29,656 nucleotides of DNA, taken from Ministeria vibrans ATCC 50519. Taxonomy: Eukaryota; Opisthokonta; Filasterea. The notes below the pieces were generated by a model. It did no database searches, was not told the DNA's origin, and was given only the letters and a program-made list of their open reading frames with translations. Made by a program: the position numbers and the translations under genes. How positions within the stretch are numbered: position 1 is the first letter of the stretch; each line of letters begins with the position of its first letter. The stretch is taken from NCBI GenBank assembly GCA_943704425.1, contig CALSCP010001954.1:1-29656 (forward strand), given 5' to 3'. Positions 1-23,351 of this stretch are shown here, piece after piece.

Positions 1-170
1 TTTTTTTTTGGGTTTTTCGTGTCACGACTGAAATGAAGATAGCGCGCTGTAGCTGCAGAGCTGTGGCGTGCCTACCTGCATTGCATGTCGCTGGCGTGTG
101 CCCGGCTCCTTTGCTTGCTTTGCTTTTGCGGTTGCGTTCTCTCTCCCCCTTTTTTTTTTTATCTTATCAG
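1..170 (+). other. Unresolved 5' part of the ankyrin gene
   Basis: This stretch holds an ATG at 33-35 and ends in a T-rich tract with an AG acceptor (161-170). No strong GT donor in a phase compatible with the exon at 171 is visible. It could contain a first exon, or be entirely intron with the start to the left of the window. Confidence 0.4.
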
Positions 171-3100
171 TTCTGTCGTCGCGTTTAGGGCAAACGCAGG
201 CACTTCAGGTGCTCGTGAGTAGCGGAGCAGACGTAGGGCACACTCTTCCCGACGGTATGTTGCTGATTGCGGTGGTTTCTGCCACGTTGAGCGTTCAGTT
301 TCTCTGACGTTTTTTGTTTATGATATCCTTTTCGTGCACCAAAAATTTTAAAGGTCGAAGTGCGCTGCACCTTGCGTGCGAGAGTGGCTCGATTGACGCA
401 GTTGAGGTCCTCATCGAAGGCGGCATCGGTACGCCTTTGAGCATTGGTGTATTTCGATTGATCTCTCTCGTCTGACACACACTCTTTTATCACTTTGTTG
501 CTTCTCTCTCTCGTGATGTTGTAGCCATCGCGACGGAATCACACGATGGCGCCACGCCACTGTTCACCGCCACTCAATGTGGATTCGAGGCAGGTGTGCG
601 TCGCTTGATCAAGGCCAAGGCTAACCCTAACGACGCGGTGACTGTACGCGGTGCGGGTGTCCGCACACCGCAGGCAGACTTGTTGCTGTCGCTCAGGGCA
701 GTCGGAAAGGGTGTTGATGAGGCCGCGAGCAAAAGCGACACGACACAGCCCCTGTTTGTCGCGAGTGCACTTGGATACGAAGGTGTTGTGCGTGCCCTCA
801 TTGACGGCGGCGCCAATGTCCAATACGAAGACAGCAACAAGCTGACGGCACTGTTCCTTGCGGCCGCCAACGGACACGGTTCCGTTGTGCAGGCACTCAT
901 CAAGCGTGGCGCCGGATTCAACATCACCATTGCCGGTGACATTACACCGCTTTACATTGCGGCGCGTAACGGTCAGATTGCGTCGCTGCAGGTCATCCTC
1001 GACACCAATTCCGCACTGGTGAACAAGCAGACGGACACGGGCGAGACGCCCGTCTACGCCGCAAGTGAACACGGGCACGAGGCCATTGTGCGCATTCTGT
1101 GCAACTACGATGCCATGACACACCTGCCCGTGGTGGGCGGTGCCACCGCCATGCACGCAGCCAGTCGAAATGGCCATCTTCTTGTGGTGCAACATCTGGT
1201 CGCGGCCAAGGCTGATGTGAACGCGCGTCGCTTCGACGATGCCACACCACTGTACTGTGCCGCTGAAGGCGACCACTATCGTGTTCTTGAGTTCCTGCTC
1301 AAACACGGCCACGCGGACCCAGCCAACACCATTGCGGGCGGTGCGTCACCGCTCTTTGTCGCCGCGTACAATGGCAACCTTGACGCTGTCAAGATTCTGC
1401 ACCAGTACGGCGCCGACCTGTGCCAGGCCAAACCCACGGGCACCACACCACTGTTTGTGGCCGCTCAGAACAACCAGGACCATGTTGTCAAGTATCTCCT
1501 TGACAATGGCGTTGACATCAATGCGAAAACGTCGACGGGCGCCACTCCCTGCCACGTAGTCGCCGAGACGGGTGTTGTCGAGATGCTCCAAGGGCTCTTG
1601 AAGCTCGGAGCAGAAGTGCACGCCACGATGGAGCCGAACGGAACCACACCGCTGTTCCTGGCGGCACAGTACGGGCACAGCAAGATGATTCGTGCGCTGG
1701 TCAAGGCGGGAGCCCAAGTCAACTTTGCCAAGACAGATGTGAACACGACACCGTTGTACATTGCGTGTCAGAATGGACACATATCGGCCGCACGCGCGCT
1801 CATTGAGTTGGGGGCGGATGTGCGTGCGGCGTCCAAGACGGGCGCGACGCCACTGTATGTCGCCAGTCAGAATGGTCACATTGACTGTGTCGAGTTGCTT
1901 GTCAAGAAGGGTGCTGAGGTGAATAAGGCACTGTACACGACGGGTGCGACCGCCTTGTGCATTGCAGCGACCAACGGCCGTCTCGACGTGTGTGAGTGTC
2001 TGATGGACTCGGGTGCAAACGTCGACGACGCAGCAAAGAATGGTGCGACGCCGCTGTTCCTGGCAGCGCGTCGGGGTCACCTGCAGCTGACGGCGCGACT
2101 TATCGAGAAGGGCGCCAACATCCACGTGTCCGTCTCGGGCGTGACGCCATTGATGGCTGCGGCGGGACGTGGCGACGATCACATGGTGCTGAAGCTGTTG
2201 GAGCACGGAGCAAATCCGAACACGACGAGCGACAAGGGACTGACGCCGTTGTTTGCGGCGTCCTTCAAGGGGCGACTGACCACCGTGCGGCTGTTGCTTG
2301 CAGCTGAGGCAGGTCTGGCCATTGCTGGTCCCGAGGGCGTCACGCCGCTGATGATTGCGTCGTTTGCGGGCCACACAGATATTGTCGAGGCACTGTTGTT
2401 TGCGGGCGCTGACCCGAATCGCACAAGCAACCTCTCGCTGACGGCGTTGATTCTGGCGACGAAGAACAACCACAAGGATGTGGTGAAGCTGCTGCTGGAG
2501 TGTGGGGCAGAGCCGGAGGTGCGAGCGGCCGGGCGACGCAACAGCGTCAACGTCGCTAATGCGATGGGGTTCACTGAGCTGGCGGACATGCTGCGCGAGC
2601 GCATCATTGGCAAACGGCGCGAAGAGATGGCCGAGAAGAAGCGACAGCGTAAAGAGTCAGAGAGTGATGGAGAGAAACCCGGCTTCTTCCGCCGACGTTC
2701 CAGGCTGAGCAGTAGCGAAAGCGGCCCTCCGCCGTCACCGAGCTCGCTTATAGGATCGTCTCCACCGCGTCGCTTCACCTTCTTCAGCAACAGCCGTGCG
2801 AGGCAGAGCACAATGTCCATGCTAGGCAACGAGGCCGACTACGATACCAAGTCGATCCGCGAAGAGCCCACGGCATTGCCAGGGGTGCAAGAAGACCCAG
2901 ATGAGGAGGAGGAGGAGGAGATCCGACCGTACAAGGACACCCACGCCAAGGCTGAAGCCGAACCTCTTCAGTTCGGCGACGTTGAAGAAGAAGAGGAGGA
3001 GGAGTTTCCGCTGGTGGAAGGAGAGACTCGGGTTGTGCAGTCAGTGAAGGAAACGCCCACGGAATCGGCACCAGAGGCACAGGAGCTCAAGGACCATGAC

Positions 3101-3310
3101 AAGGACAGTCTGGCGGGTGACGACGCAGCAGATGGTCCTCCGCCAATGGAACTTGAGGACGTCTTCGACGAGGAGACGACGGAGGGAGATGCCCCTCCGC
3201 CAATGGAAGATGCCCCTCCGCCAATGGAAGATGCCCCTCCGCCAATGGAAGATGCCCCTCCGCCAATGGAAGATGTTGCTCCCCCAATGGAAGATGCCGA
3301 TGATAATTGA
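171..3310 (+). CDS. Ankyrin-repeat protein with acidic proline-rich tail (5' end incomplete)
   Basis: I read three exons: 171-254, 354-428 and 525-3310. The introns are GT-AG (255-353, 429-524), and phases join to give 980 residues ending at TGA 3308-3310. About 21 ankyrin repeats of ~33 residues run almost without a break, with signatures such as TPLFLAAQYGH and TPLYIACQNGH and tips such as GADVN. The last repeat is degenerate. A basic, serine-rich linker follows, then Glu-rich runs and five DAPPPME-type repeats. No catalytic domain, signal peptide or membrane span is seen. Ankyrin stacks bind protein partners, so a cytosolic scaffold is likely, but the partner is unknown. The acceptor at 161-170 (TTATCAG after a T-run) shows that more exon lies upstream. 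Bases 1-170 offer no convincing donor in the right phase, so the true start is not identified. The gene converges on the fukutin gene. Confidence 0.93.
3188..3292 (+). repeat. Coding tandem repeat, five 21-bp units
   Basis: Four near-identical 21-bp units (3188-3271) encode DAPPPME, followed by a diverged fifth unit (DVAPPME, 3272-3292). The near identity at DNA level suggests recent slippage expansion. The result is a proline-rich acidic tail immediately before the stop codon. Confidence 0.95.
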
Positions 3311-3458
3311 GTGAGAGAAAAAAGAAAGGGTGTGTTTTTGATGACAAACGAAAGAGAATGATGTGTGTATGTGGGTGTGAGAGAGAAGGCAGGGAGGGAG
3401 AAAGAAACAAAGTGATAGAGAGAGAGAGAGAGAGTGTGTGTGTGTTTAAAGTACAAGT
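3311..3458. other. Convergent 3' spacer with a dispersed repeat copy
   Basis: This is the 148-bp gap between the stop codons of the ankyrin (+) and fukutin (-) genes. It is GA/GT-rich. At 3397-3434 it holds the reverse complement of the 35-bp unit arrayed at 29456-29656, identical over about 25 bases, followed by an AG/TG run. It must contain the 3' UTRs of both genes; no clear AATAAA signal stands out. Confidence 0.7.
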
Positions 3459-5039
3459 TTAATAAGTAGATAACTCGATGGCATTAACTGAGTTGTTCCA
3501 CCGACCCGACTGGCGCACATTGTGAGCGGATGATTTCCAGTCCCATTGGCGGAGGACGGTGCGCCAGTGGGAACCGTAGTTGGCCTCGACGTGGCGGGTG
3601 GGCTGGCAGGGTACTGCGACGGGCACACTAAGCAGCTCAGCCTGACAGACTGTGTTGAAGTGTGGAAAATCATAGCGAAAGCGTTTGCGGGTGCGCACTT
3701 GTGTACCGCCATTCCAGAGAACCTTTCCTCCTTTTTCTCCTTCTTTTGCTGCTGCCGTGTCGTTGTCCATTGGTGTGGTGGTCGTTGGGTCGGAGTAGAA
3801 GAAGAACACGTCTAGTTTGATTCCGGTTGCTATGTGTCGCCAGGAGAGCTCAAGACCCCACTCGACAGTGCCCAGGCGATGCTCAAAAGTAAAGTCGCCG
3901 TTCGTCGCACCGAGTGTGTTTCGGATGGATTCAACGAGTCGCGTTGCAGCACGTACCCAGCGCTTTGTGTTGTTGACGTTGTCGTGGTGGTGGCGGTGGT
4001 GGAGTGGGGGCATGAGCACGCCAATGTCGACGTCGAGACCGTGCTCAAACACATCGCACTGACGCAACCAGCCAAGGAGTGTGCCTGAGTTGAGGAACCA
4101 CTGGACATGTTCTGTTTCAACAAGGGCCCTTAGAGCACGTTGGGTGGAGCGCAACACTTGGCGTGCACCGTCGGCAAAGCGACGTGACTGCTTCTGACCG
4201 TGTTCGAGCCGAAACGCCCGCACCTGAGTTTGGTTGCAAGGGATAAAGCGCGCGTGTGCCGGTAGGGACTCAAGGCTCCGCGTTTTAAGGGTCACAAGCC
4301 GTCGCTCTATTCTGTATGGTGTCAGATAGACCTGGTGGGCATTTAAAGATGGGCTGCTCTCGAGTGCCACGTCCCGGAGCGGCACTCGTGCCATGGCAGT
4401 CTGGAGGTTGCGCACTTCTGTGCCCCCAAGCACAAATGCCCGGTAGTGATGCCCCAACGCACATTCGTGAAGTACACTCACTGCAAGCGACGTGCCGTCA
4501 GCGCCACGCAGGTACACTCCCAGAAAGGGCAGACGGTTCAATGCGGCGTAGTCGACGAGCGAGTCGTCTTCACCCTCCTCAGTACCGTCGTCTACGTGCG
4601 CACGGTCTTCAGCATTGACAAGAACAAGCTTGCCAGTCGCCGGAGAGGACTGCTGTGCAAGCGTCGTCAGCCAGTGCCACTCGTCGGCGACAGTCCACGA
4701 CGGAGTGCCGAGGATCAGCAGACAAAGGCCAGTCTGACACAGATTGGCGCAATCAGTGCCAAGTTTGTTCGCAATGTCTTCCGCTGTCATTCGTCCAAAA
4801 TGCCGTGCCAGCACCAGGCTCAGGGGGCCTCCGTTGCTGTTGTTCACGCCGATAAATGGCCAAGGGAGTGTGGCGGTGCACTCGTCGAGGGTCATCGATG
4901 AAAGATCGTCTCTCACCGCCGCTGTATTCGACACGCGATCGTCTAGTCGCAGCAAGGCAACGGCCACGGCAAATACAATCACCAGCAGGGCCGATGAAGG
5001 CATTGCTTGAGTTTTTTTTGTGAACGAGTCGATACTCAT
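3459..5039 (-). CDS. FKTN: Fukutin orthologue (LicD/fukutin-family ribitol-phosphate transferase)
   Basis: A single exon encodes 526 residues, from ATG (5039-5037) to TAA. Residues 14-31 form a signal anchor, giving the type II Golgi topology expected of fukutin. The C-terminal transferase domain carries the family landmarks in order: NSGTLLGWLRQC (317-328), DVDIG (336-340, the metal-binding acidic motif), KLDVFFFY (408-415), WNGGTQ (442-447), EANYG..W (485-492) and WDWK (499-502). These match animal fukutin closely, beyond generic LicD similarity. Human fukutin is 461 residues; the excess here is in the N-terminal half, which contains an acidic run near 151-160. In animals FKTN adds ribitol-5-phosphate from CDP-ribitol to the core M3 glycan of alpha-dystroglycan. 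The gene is divergent from the helicase gene (237-bp spacer). FKRP or a bacterial-type LicD is the alternative, but the WNGGTQ and WDWK context favours fukutin. Confidence 0.9.
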   Translation of the reverse strand: MSIDSFTKKTQAMPSSALLVIVFAVAVALLRLDDRVSNTAAVRDDLSSMTLDECTATLPWPFIGVNNSNGGPLSLVLARHFGRMTAEDIANKLGTDCANLCQTGLCLLILGTPSWTVADEWHWLTTLAQQSSPATGKLVLVNAEDRAHVDDGTEEGEDDSLVDYAALNRLPFLGVYLRGADGTSLAVSVLHECALGHHYRAFVLGGTEVRNLQTAMARVPLRDVALESSPSLNAHQVYLTPYRIERRLVTLKTRSLESLPAHARFIPCNQTQVRAFRLEHGQKQSRRFADGARQVLRSTQRALRALVETEHVQWFLNSGTLLGWLRQCDVFEHGLDVDIGVLMPPLHHRHHHDNVNNTKRWVRAATRLVESIRNTLGATNGDFTFEHRLGTVEWGLELSWRHIATGIKLDVFFFYSDPTTTTPMDNDTAAAKEGEKGGKVLWNGGTQVRTRKRFRYDFPHFNTVCQAELLSVPVAVPCQPTRHVEANYGSHWRTVLRQWDWKSSAHNVRQSGRWNNSVNAIELSTY

Positions 5040-5276
5040 AACTCAATGGGTCAAATGAGAATTGAGAATTGTGAGATTTAATTTTTCGAGTCCAAACTCA
5101 ACGACTCGATGAGTTTTCGTAGGCAGTACTGAGTATACTCCTGTAAATTGTGATGAAAAACATATTAATATAGGAGCTGAAAGAAGATCAGTAGAGCAAA
5201 ATTGGAGAAAGTGAAAGGATCAAATGACTCAATCATCAATGAGCAGTTTCAAGTTTGATCAATTTTTTCTACAGGC
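5040..5276. promoter_or_regulatory. Divergent promoter between fukutin and helicase genes
   Basis: This 237-bp AT-rich spacer is unusually dense in ACTC/GAGT. It holds an inverted repeat AACTCA-N9-TGAGTT (5095-5115), a perfect 10-bp palindrome GAGTATACTC (5131-5140) and a TGACTCA heptamer (5225-5231), which is the classic bZIP/AP-1/Gcn4 core. A pyrimidine tract ending in CTACAG (5269-5274) lies two bases before the helicase ATG and could be a splice acceptor for a 5' UTR intron. No TATA box is obvious. Function is inferred from position only. Confidence 0.5.
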
Positions 5277-5599
5277 ATGTCCCGCCTCACAGCCTTCGTG
5301 CTTCGCCGCTTATCGTCGGCGGCGCGTCCATTATGGACGGCGTACCGATCGAGCAGCGGGGGGCCGACGGCGGGGCCGTGGAACACCGTCTCAAACCAGA
5401 CACGGCGAGGCATCCCCGCACGGCTCACCAACGCCCTCGCGAACACCTACGCCAAGCCGACGCCGATCCAAAGCATGGCCCTACCCGCGGTATGCTCGGG
5501 CGAAAGCGCCGTCATCCTCTCCGAGACGGGATCAGGCAAAACACTCTGTACGTTTCTTTTTTTTTTTTTTTTTTTTTTCTCGTGTCGTCCACGCTGCAC

Positions 5600-5664
<65 letters not shown>

Positions 5665-6806
5665 CTCACCCGCCTTGCCTTCCCCCCCACCCCTCCGCCT
5701 TGCCTTCCCCAGGCTACCTGCTTCCCATTGTCAACGGGCTGGTCAACCGCACGTACAGCGCGACGTCGGCAGCGCAAGTGCTCGTGCTGACGCGCACTGC
5801 CGAGCTGGTTCACCAGACGGCGAACATGCTGGCGGATCTCATTGAGCAGGTCCTGCCCCGCACCGTCGTGCAGCCGTCCACCAGCGCCTACCCCGTCGAC
5901 GTGCTTACTGATCCCAGCCTCATGGCCTCCATGCGCTACCTGCGCTGCCCTCAGATTGCTGTGGCGCTTCCACGCGTCTCTGTCGTGAGCGCCTCCTCCA
6001 AAGCAAACGTTATTATCGCCACGCCGGGCGCCCTCGCCAACCTAGACCTCCGGAAGGTGCTCCACGCCAACATCCGCCTGATTGCCATCGACGAGTTTGA
6101 CGAGTCCTTTGGCGATTCGTCGTGGAGGTCCATGAGCAAAATCCTCGAGAAAGTCATCGGCCGACCGCTTCCCCTCGAACCGGCTGCCGACTACTTCGAA
6201 TCCGTTGCGCGTCACCAGTGGATCTTCACTGGTGCCACTTTACGTGGCATGGAGCTAGAGGGGAGGAAGGGCGCGGTCAGCCGCCTCCACCGCTTGTTTC
6301 CGCGCAAGCATGACGCCCTTGACACCCCCAACCCCAACCCCAACCCCAGCACCACTCTACAGACACACGATCAACAGGAACAACACGAACAATCACAACC
6401 AAGCGATACCAAAGGCGGCGTTTGTCGCTGGTTCGTCTCTCACCACCACCATAAACAGCGTCCCGAGCTCAAGCGCAACATCATTCGCCTCCACGACAAC
6501 AAGTCCCTGGGCGAGAACAAATTTCAAACGCTTGTGCGTCTACTGCAGCGCGACTACCCCACCAAACCCGCACCGGGTGATCGCACCGTCTCGCAGACGC
6601 TTATCTTCACCAACACAAACACATCGGCAAAGAAACTCTACGACATGCTCCTCGCACACCCACACGCTCACGACCTCCCTTCAATCGGTGTTGTGGCCAA
6701 GGTCAACGAAGCGTCGGCGTCCACTGAGGCGAGCAAGCGTCGCACACTGTCATATGCTCAGTTTGCTCAAGGTACACACACGCACATATATATATAATAT
6801 AATGCA

Positions 6807-6881
<75 letters not shown>

Positions 6882-8866
6882 AAATTTGTATTTATGATAT
6901 CGATAGCGTGTCCTCGCGCTCTCAACATTCCGTAGCACTCAATGATTGTTGTTACATCTGTTAGGAATCCTTCATGTGTGTGTTACGAGTGGCGCAATGG
7001 GTCGTGGCAATGACCTGCGTAACGTGGGCCATGTCATCCTCTACGATTTCCCCACCGATGCTGTTAGCTACCTTCACCGCATTGGCCGCACAGCCCGTGC
7101 CGGAGACTCCGGTCGTTGTAAGTCTCTCTCTCTCTCTCTATTACTTTGTTTTTCTTCATCACTTTGTTTTCATCACTTTGTTTTCTCTCTATCACTTGTT
7201 TCTTCTCCCTTGACTCTCTATCCTTTCTTCTCCTCTTTCTCTTTACTTTTCTCATCCTATTATTTTGTTTGTCTCTGTAGTAACTTGCTTTGTGACACCG
7301 CGGGACGATTTGCTTCTGAAAGCGATTGATGTACACCAGACATACACTCCAGGAGACTGAATTTTCCCCCACCCTTCTCAATTTCTCTCTCTCTTGTTTT
7401 TTTTTCTTCTTTTTTCTCTTTTGTTCCCTCTTTCTTCGTGTATGTGTGCTTAGGAGATGGTGCAGAAGCATAAGGACAGTGATATAATGGATTTGATGGC
7501 ATATGCGAAAGGGGTGGTTCGAGAGGGGAAGGAGCCAAGAGCAAGAAGAGAGCGGTTGAGTGAAGCCAAGGTGGAGCGGAAAAGTGGAAGGAAGGTGGAG
7601 CGTATGGATGGGGAGAAGGAAAAGGGGAAGGGTGGAAGGAAGGCAGAGGATGAAAAGGAAGAGGGAAAGGATGGAAGGAAGGCGGAGGGGAAGGATGGAA
7701 GGAAGAGAGAGGGGAAGGATGGAAGGAAGGCGGAGGGGAAGGATGGAAGGAAGGCGGAGGATGAGAAGAAGAGCAAAGCAGTGGGGCTGAGACGTAGGGA
7801 CAGGAAGGGGGCAGGGAAGCCGAAGGAGAGTGTGGAAAAGGATGTGAAGGCTGTCGCCGCAGGCGATAGTCGTTTTAGTGTTACTGCAAAGCATAATTCT
7901 GTGCCGAATTGGGTACAGCCGCTGATGGGACGCCCCAGGAGTATCGCGCGTGCGACTTGCAAAGCTACCATTCTTGATGCCTTCGAACTGCAAAATCGAA
8001 TGATGGATAGTGTGGAGAAGTGGGACCCGACACTTGACCAGGATTGCCCGCGGTTTTTCACCACCAAGTCACATGAGGTGCCGTACAGCAAGGAGGTGTG
8101 CCCACCCACGACCCCCGGCGCCTCAGGATTTCCGCCCATCACACACGTGCGGCTCCCAGACATCGTCTCAGCGAATGTGCTCGACTGTGATTCCGGTCTC
8201 GCCATGCCGTTTGGGGCAGATTGCTTTGCTGAGGAGAAGCCGTGGCCCGAGGCTGACATCCTCACGGACGTCAAGGCTGCGTTTGAGTACGTTGGTCCTA
8301 AGCGCTTTGAACTCGCGGCACTGAGCCCGTCTGGGGTGCCTTGGACCAAAGAGGCGATCCTGGCGCTGTGGAAGGCGGATGTGCGGGCGATCAAGAGCTT
8401 GAAAAAGAAGGAGAGGAAGAGGAGGAGGAAGATGAAGGCGCAGGCGAAGAAGGCGGTTGTGGAGAAGGATATTGATGTTGGAAATGAAGATGGAGGGCAA
8501 CCCCGGTCTCTGCGTGAGTTGTGGAGGGCCACTGACCGACTGACAGGCGAGGAAGATTTCCAGCTGGTCGACGATGAGGAGATGGAACAGGAAGGTGTCG
8601 AAATGTACCTTCAAGTGGAAAAACTGGGCGAAGAACGAAGAGACGAAGGAGAGCAACGAGAAGAAGAAAAGTACCAGCAACTAGAAAAAATGGAAGAATT
8701 CGACGACATGAAATGGCTAAAAGACGACAAAGTGGATGTTTATGAGGATAATGAATTTGTTGTGGACGAAGAAGAGACAGGAGAGGAAGAAGAAGAGGAA
8801 AATGAGCGCGAGGACGAAGAGGACAGGGAGGAAGAAGAAGTTGAACAGGAAGACACCGGCCAGTGA
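5277..8866 (+). CDS. DEAD-box (DEFD) RNA helicase, probably mitochondrial, with long charged C-terminal extension
   Basis: Exons are 5277-5547, 5713-6771, 6965-7117, 7281-7330 and 7454-8866, giving 981 residues with phases agreeing at every junction. The N-terminus is Arg/Ser-rich and lacks acidic residues, like a mitochondrial presequence. Motifs in order: Q motif PTPIQ (61-65), motif I ETGSGKT (83-89), Ia as TRTAELVHQ (117-125), Ib TPGA (194-197), motif II DEFD (217-220) instead of DEAD, III as GAT (264-266), IV LIFTNT (387-392), V GRGND, VI HRIGRTARAG (481-490). A low-complexity insert (Asn-Pro, Gln, His runs; ~295-340) separates the two RecA lobes. Residues 512-981 form an extension: Lys/Glu-rich GKDGRKAE repeats, a conserved-looking middle part I do not recognise, then an acidic tail. 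It is an ATP-dependent RNA remodeller, likely in organellar RNA or ribosome work (Mrh4-like role possible). The last exon could be a separate gene; see findings. Confidence 0.88.
5555..5661 (+). repeat. Poly-T plus (CT)n in helicase intron 1
   Basis: Inside the 165-bp intron 5548-5712 lie a 22-base T run (about 5557-5578) and a pure (CT)29 tract (5603-5661). The intron length is a multiple of three and it contains no in-frame stop, so retention would add 55 residues rich in Phe and Ser-Leu. Confidence 0.95.
6772..6964 (+). repeat. ATT microsatellite in helicase intron 2
   Basis: The intron GTACAC...GTTAG splits a Gly codon of the sequence FAQ-G-ILHVCV. It carries an (ATT)n tract of about 25 copies at 6807-6880, preceded by a short TA run. 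Confidence 0.93.
7118..7280 (+). repeat. Pyrimidine-rich helicase intron 3 with dispersed-repeat fragments
   Basis: The donor is GTAAGT and the acceptor CTGTAG. The intron contains several diverged copies of the ATCACTTTGTTT core found in the 35-bp array at the right edge of the window, for example near 7156-7195. The next intron (7331-7453) is also almost purely T/C before its TTAG acceptor. Confidence 0.75.
7615..7775 (+). repeat. Purine-rich coding repeat, GKDGRKAE units
   Basis: Imperfect units of about 24 bp (GGGAAGGATGGAAGGAAGGC type) encode GKDGRKAE or GKDGRKRE, four to five clear copies within a longer Lys/Glu/Gly/Arg-rich stretch of the helicase extension. The non-template strand is almost purely A/G. 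It is likely a slippage-grown, highly basic, disordered linker. Confidence 0.85.
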
Positions 8867-22161
<13,295 letters not shown>

Positions 22162-22257
22162 AGTGCTAAAAGGAAAGAGATGAAAAGAGGAAGGGAAGTA
22201 AGAAGAGGTGAGTGGACACAAAAATAGCAAGGGATTGATTTTGACTAGAATCGACAC
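22162..22257 (-). promoter_or_regulatory. Leader of the giant gene with probable splice acceptor
   Basis: On the minus strand a pyrimidine-rich tract ends in CCTTTTAG three to four bases before the ATG (CACTATG). This looks like a 3' splice site, suggesting a 5' UTR intron or a short upstream coding exon. I could not identify the matching donor. The frame stays open upstream to 22257 but contains no other ATG. Confidence 0.5.
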
Positions 22258-22991
22258 GGTTTGTCTGCGATCTCGCTACGACAACACCCAGTGAAGGGAG
22301 CGGGAGGAAGGGAGGAGAGAAGGTGGTAGGAGAGTAGATGCATTCAATGAGATGGCGGGGAGGGCTTGCATGTGCTTGCAGAGTGTGCGAGTGACATCGA
22401 AAGACAAACGGCAAAAAAGAAAAAAGCATGATTGATAACTTTTTTTTAAAAAAAACGCGATGAGCAAAAAAAAAAAGAAAAGAGAAAAAAAAAGAAAGAT
22501 GTTACACTGAGACATGTCTGAGTTGAGTGCAAGCGAGTGCGTGGCATGAGGGGGTGGGATGGGACAAGAAGGATGGAATTGAGCAGAGAGACGGGGCGTT
22601 GGGGTTGAGATGGGCTTGAGATTGACGACAATCAGTGTCACAACGGTTCAGCAAAACACACAAGTGAGTCGAAAGAGGAAAAAAAAAGGGGAAAAAATGA
22701 GGGAAGGCAGGATCATCAGACGTGGGGCGTGGGTGGTGGGGATGGTAGAGGAAGCAAGCCATGGATGTGGATAGGGATCGATGCGAGACAATGGGAGTAC
22801 TTCGTTTTGGCGCTTTGCGAGATAGTTTTTCTTTTTTTTCGGTCAAGCGGATGCGACGCGCAACGAACGAGAGGGCTTTGGGGGGAATGTAAAGCACACA
22901 ATCGCAGTGGAAGGCACAGAGAGAGTCAACCTCGACAAGGACGGGGGCGCATTCGGCGTGAAACCAAACGCATGAGTACACACGGCCTCTC

Positions 22992-22992
<1 letters not shown>

Positions 22993-23030
<38 letters not shown>
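22993..23030. repeat. 38-base poly-T tract
   Basis: An uninterrupted T run in the divergent intergenic region. No flanking target-site duplication or element body was recognised. Confidence 0.97.
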
Positions 23031-23351
23031 CTATTCTCTCTTCGCGCGACTAAGTTTGAGCGAAACGGAAGGGGGACGCTGCGGTGGGCGGTGGACTAGA
23101 AACATGATCAAAAGGCATACGTATCGGCCAGTGACGTAGATTCAATCGCGGGAGCCGGAGCCTGTGGGAAGGACCAGACGAGGGGCGAAAGAGACGCCAG
23201 AAGGAGCAGGACGACGGGCCAGGGCGCGCTCTGTCTGGCATGTAGTCTCGACATGTCAGAGTTGAGGTGCAGCAGACCGACTACGAAGTGCCACAGAACG
23301 AGTGATAAAAATTTGAAAATTGAAATTTTAAAAAGAAATTACACGAATGAA

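Noticed and set aside
539-2829. Antisense open frames across the ankyrin gene (539-1312, 1346-2473, 2179-2829 minus)
   Set aside because: They lie opposite a clear ankyrin repeat array and have shadow composition with no domain.
5224-5276. Upstream in-frame-looking ATG at 5224 as helicase start
   Set aside because: That frame differs from the helicase frame and runs into the CT repeat without any motif; the ATG at 5277 opens the frame with the Q motif and Walker A.
5224-5845. Ser-Leu and Phe-rich open frames around 5224-5845 as genes
   Set aside because: They are translations of the (CT)n and poly-T tracts of helicase intron 1.
6326-6348. (CCCCAA)n run as a ciliate-type telomere sequence
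   Set aside because: It lies inside a helicase exon, encodes Asn-Pro repeats in frame, and is only about four copies.
7331-7360. Helicase ending at the TGA 7358-7360
   Set aside because: A GT donor at 7331 and a T/C-rich tract with TTAG at 7450-7453 join in phase to a frame continuing with EMVQKHKD. Intron removal is more likely, although separate genes are not fully excluded.
22162-22257. GTG at 22257 as start of the giant protein
   Set aside because: The ATG at 22161 follows a splice-acceptor-like tract, and the extra 32 residues are translated pyrimidine-rich leader.
22166-22981. Minus-strand open frames (22166-22429, 22276-22641, 22502-22981) as upstream exons or separate genes
   Set aside because: Low complexity from pyrimidine-rich DNA, no domain, and no donor in compatible phase found.
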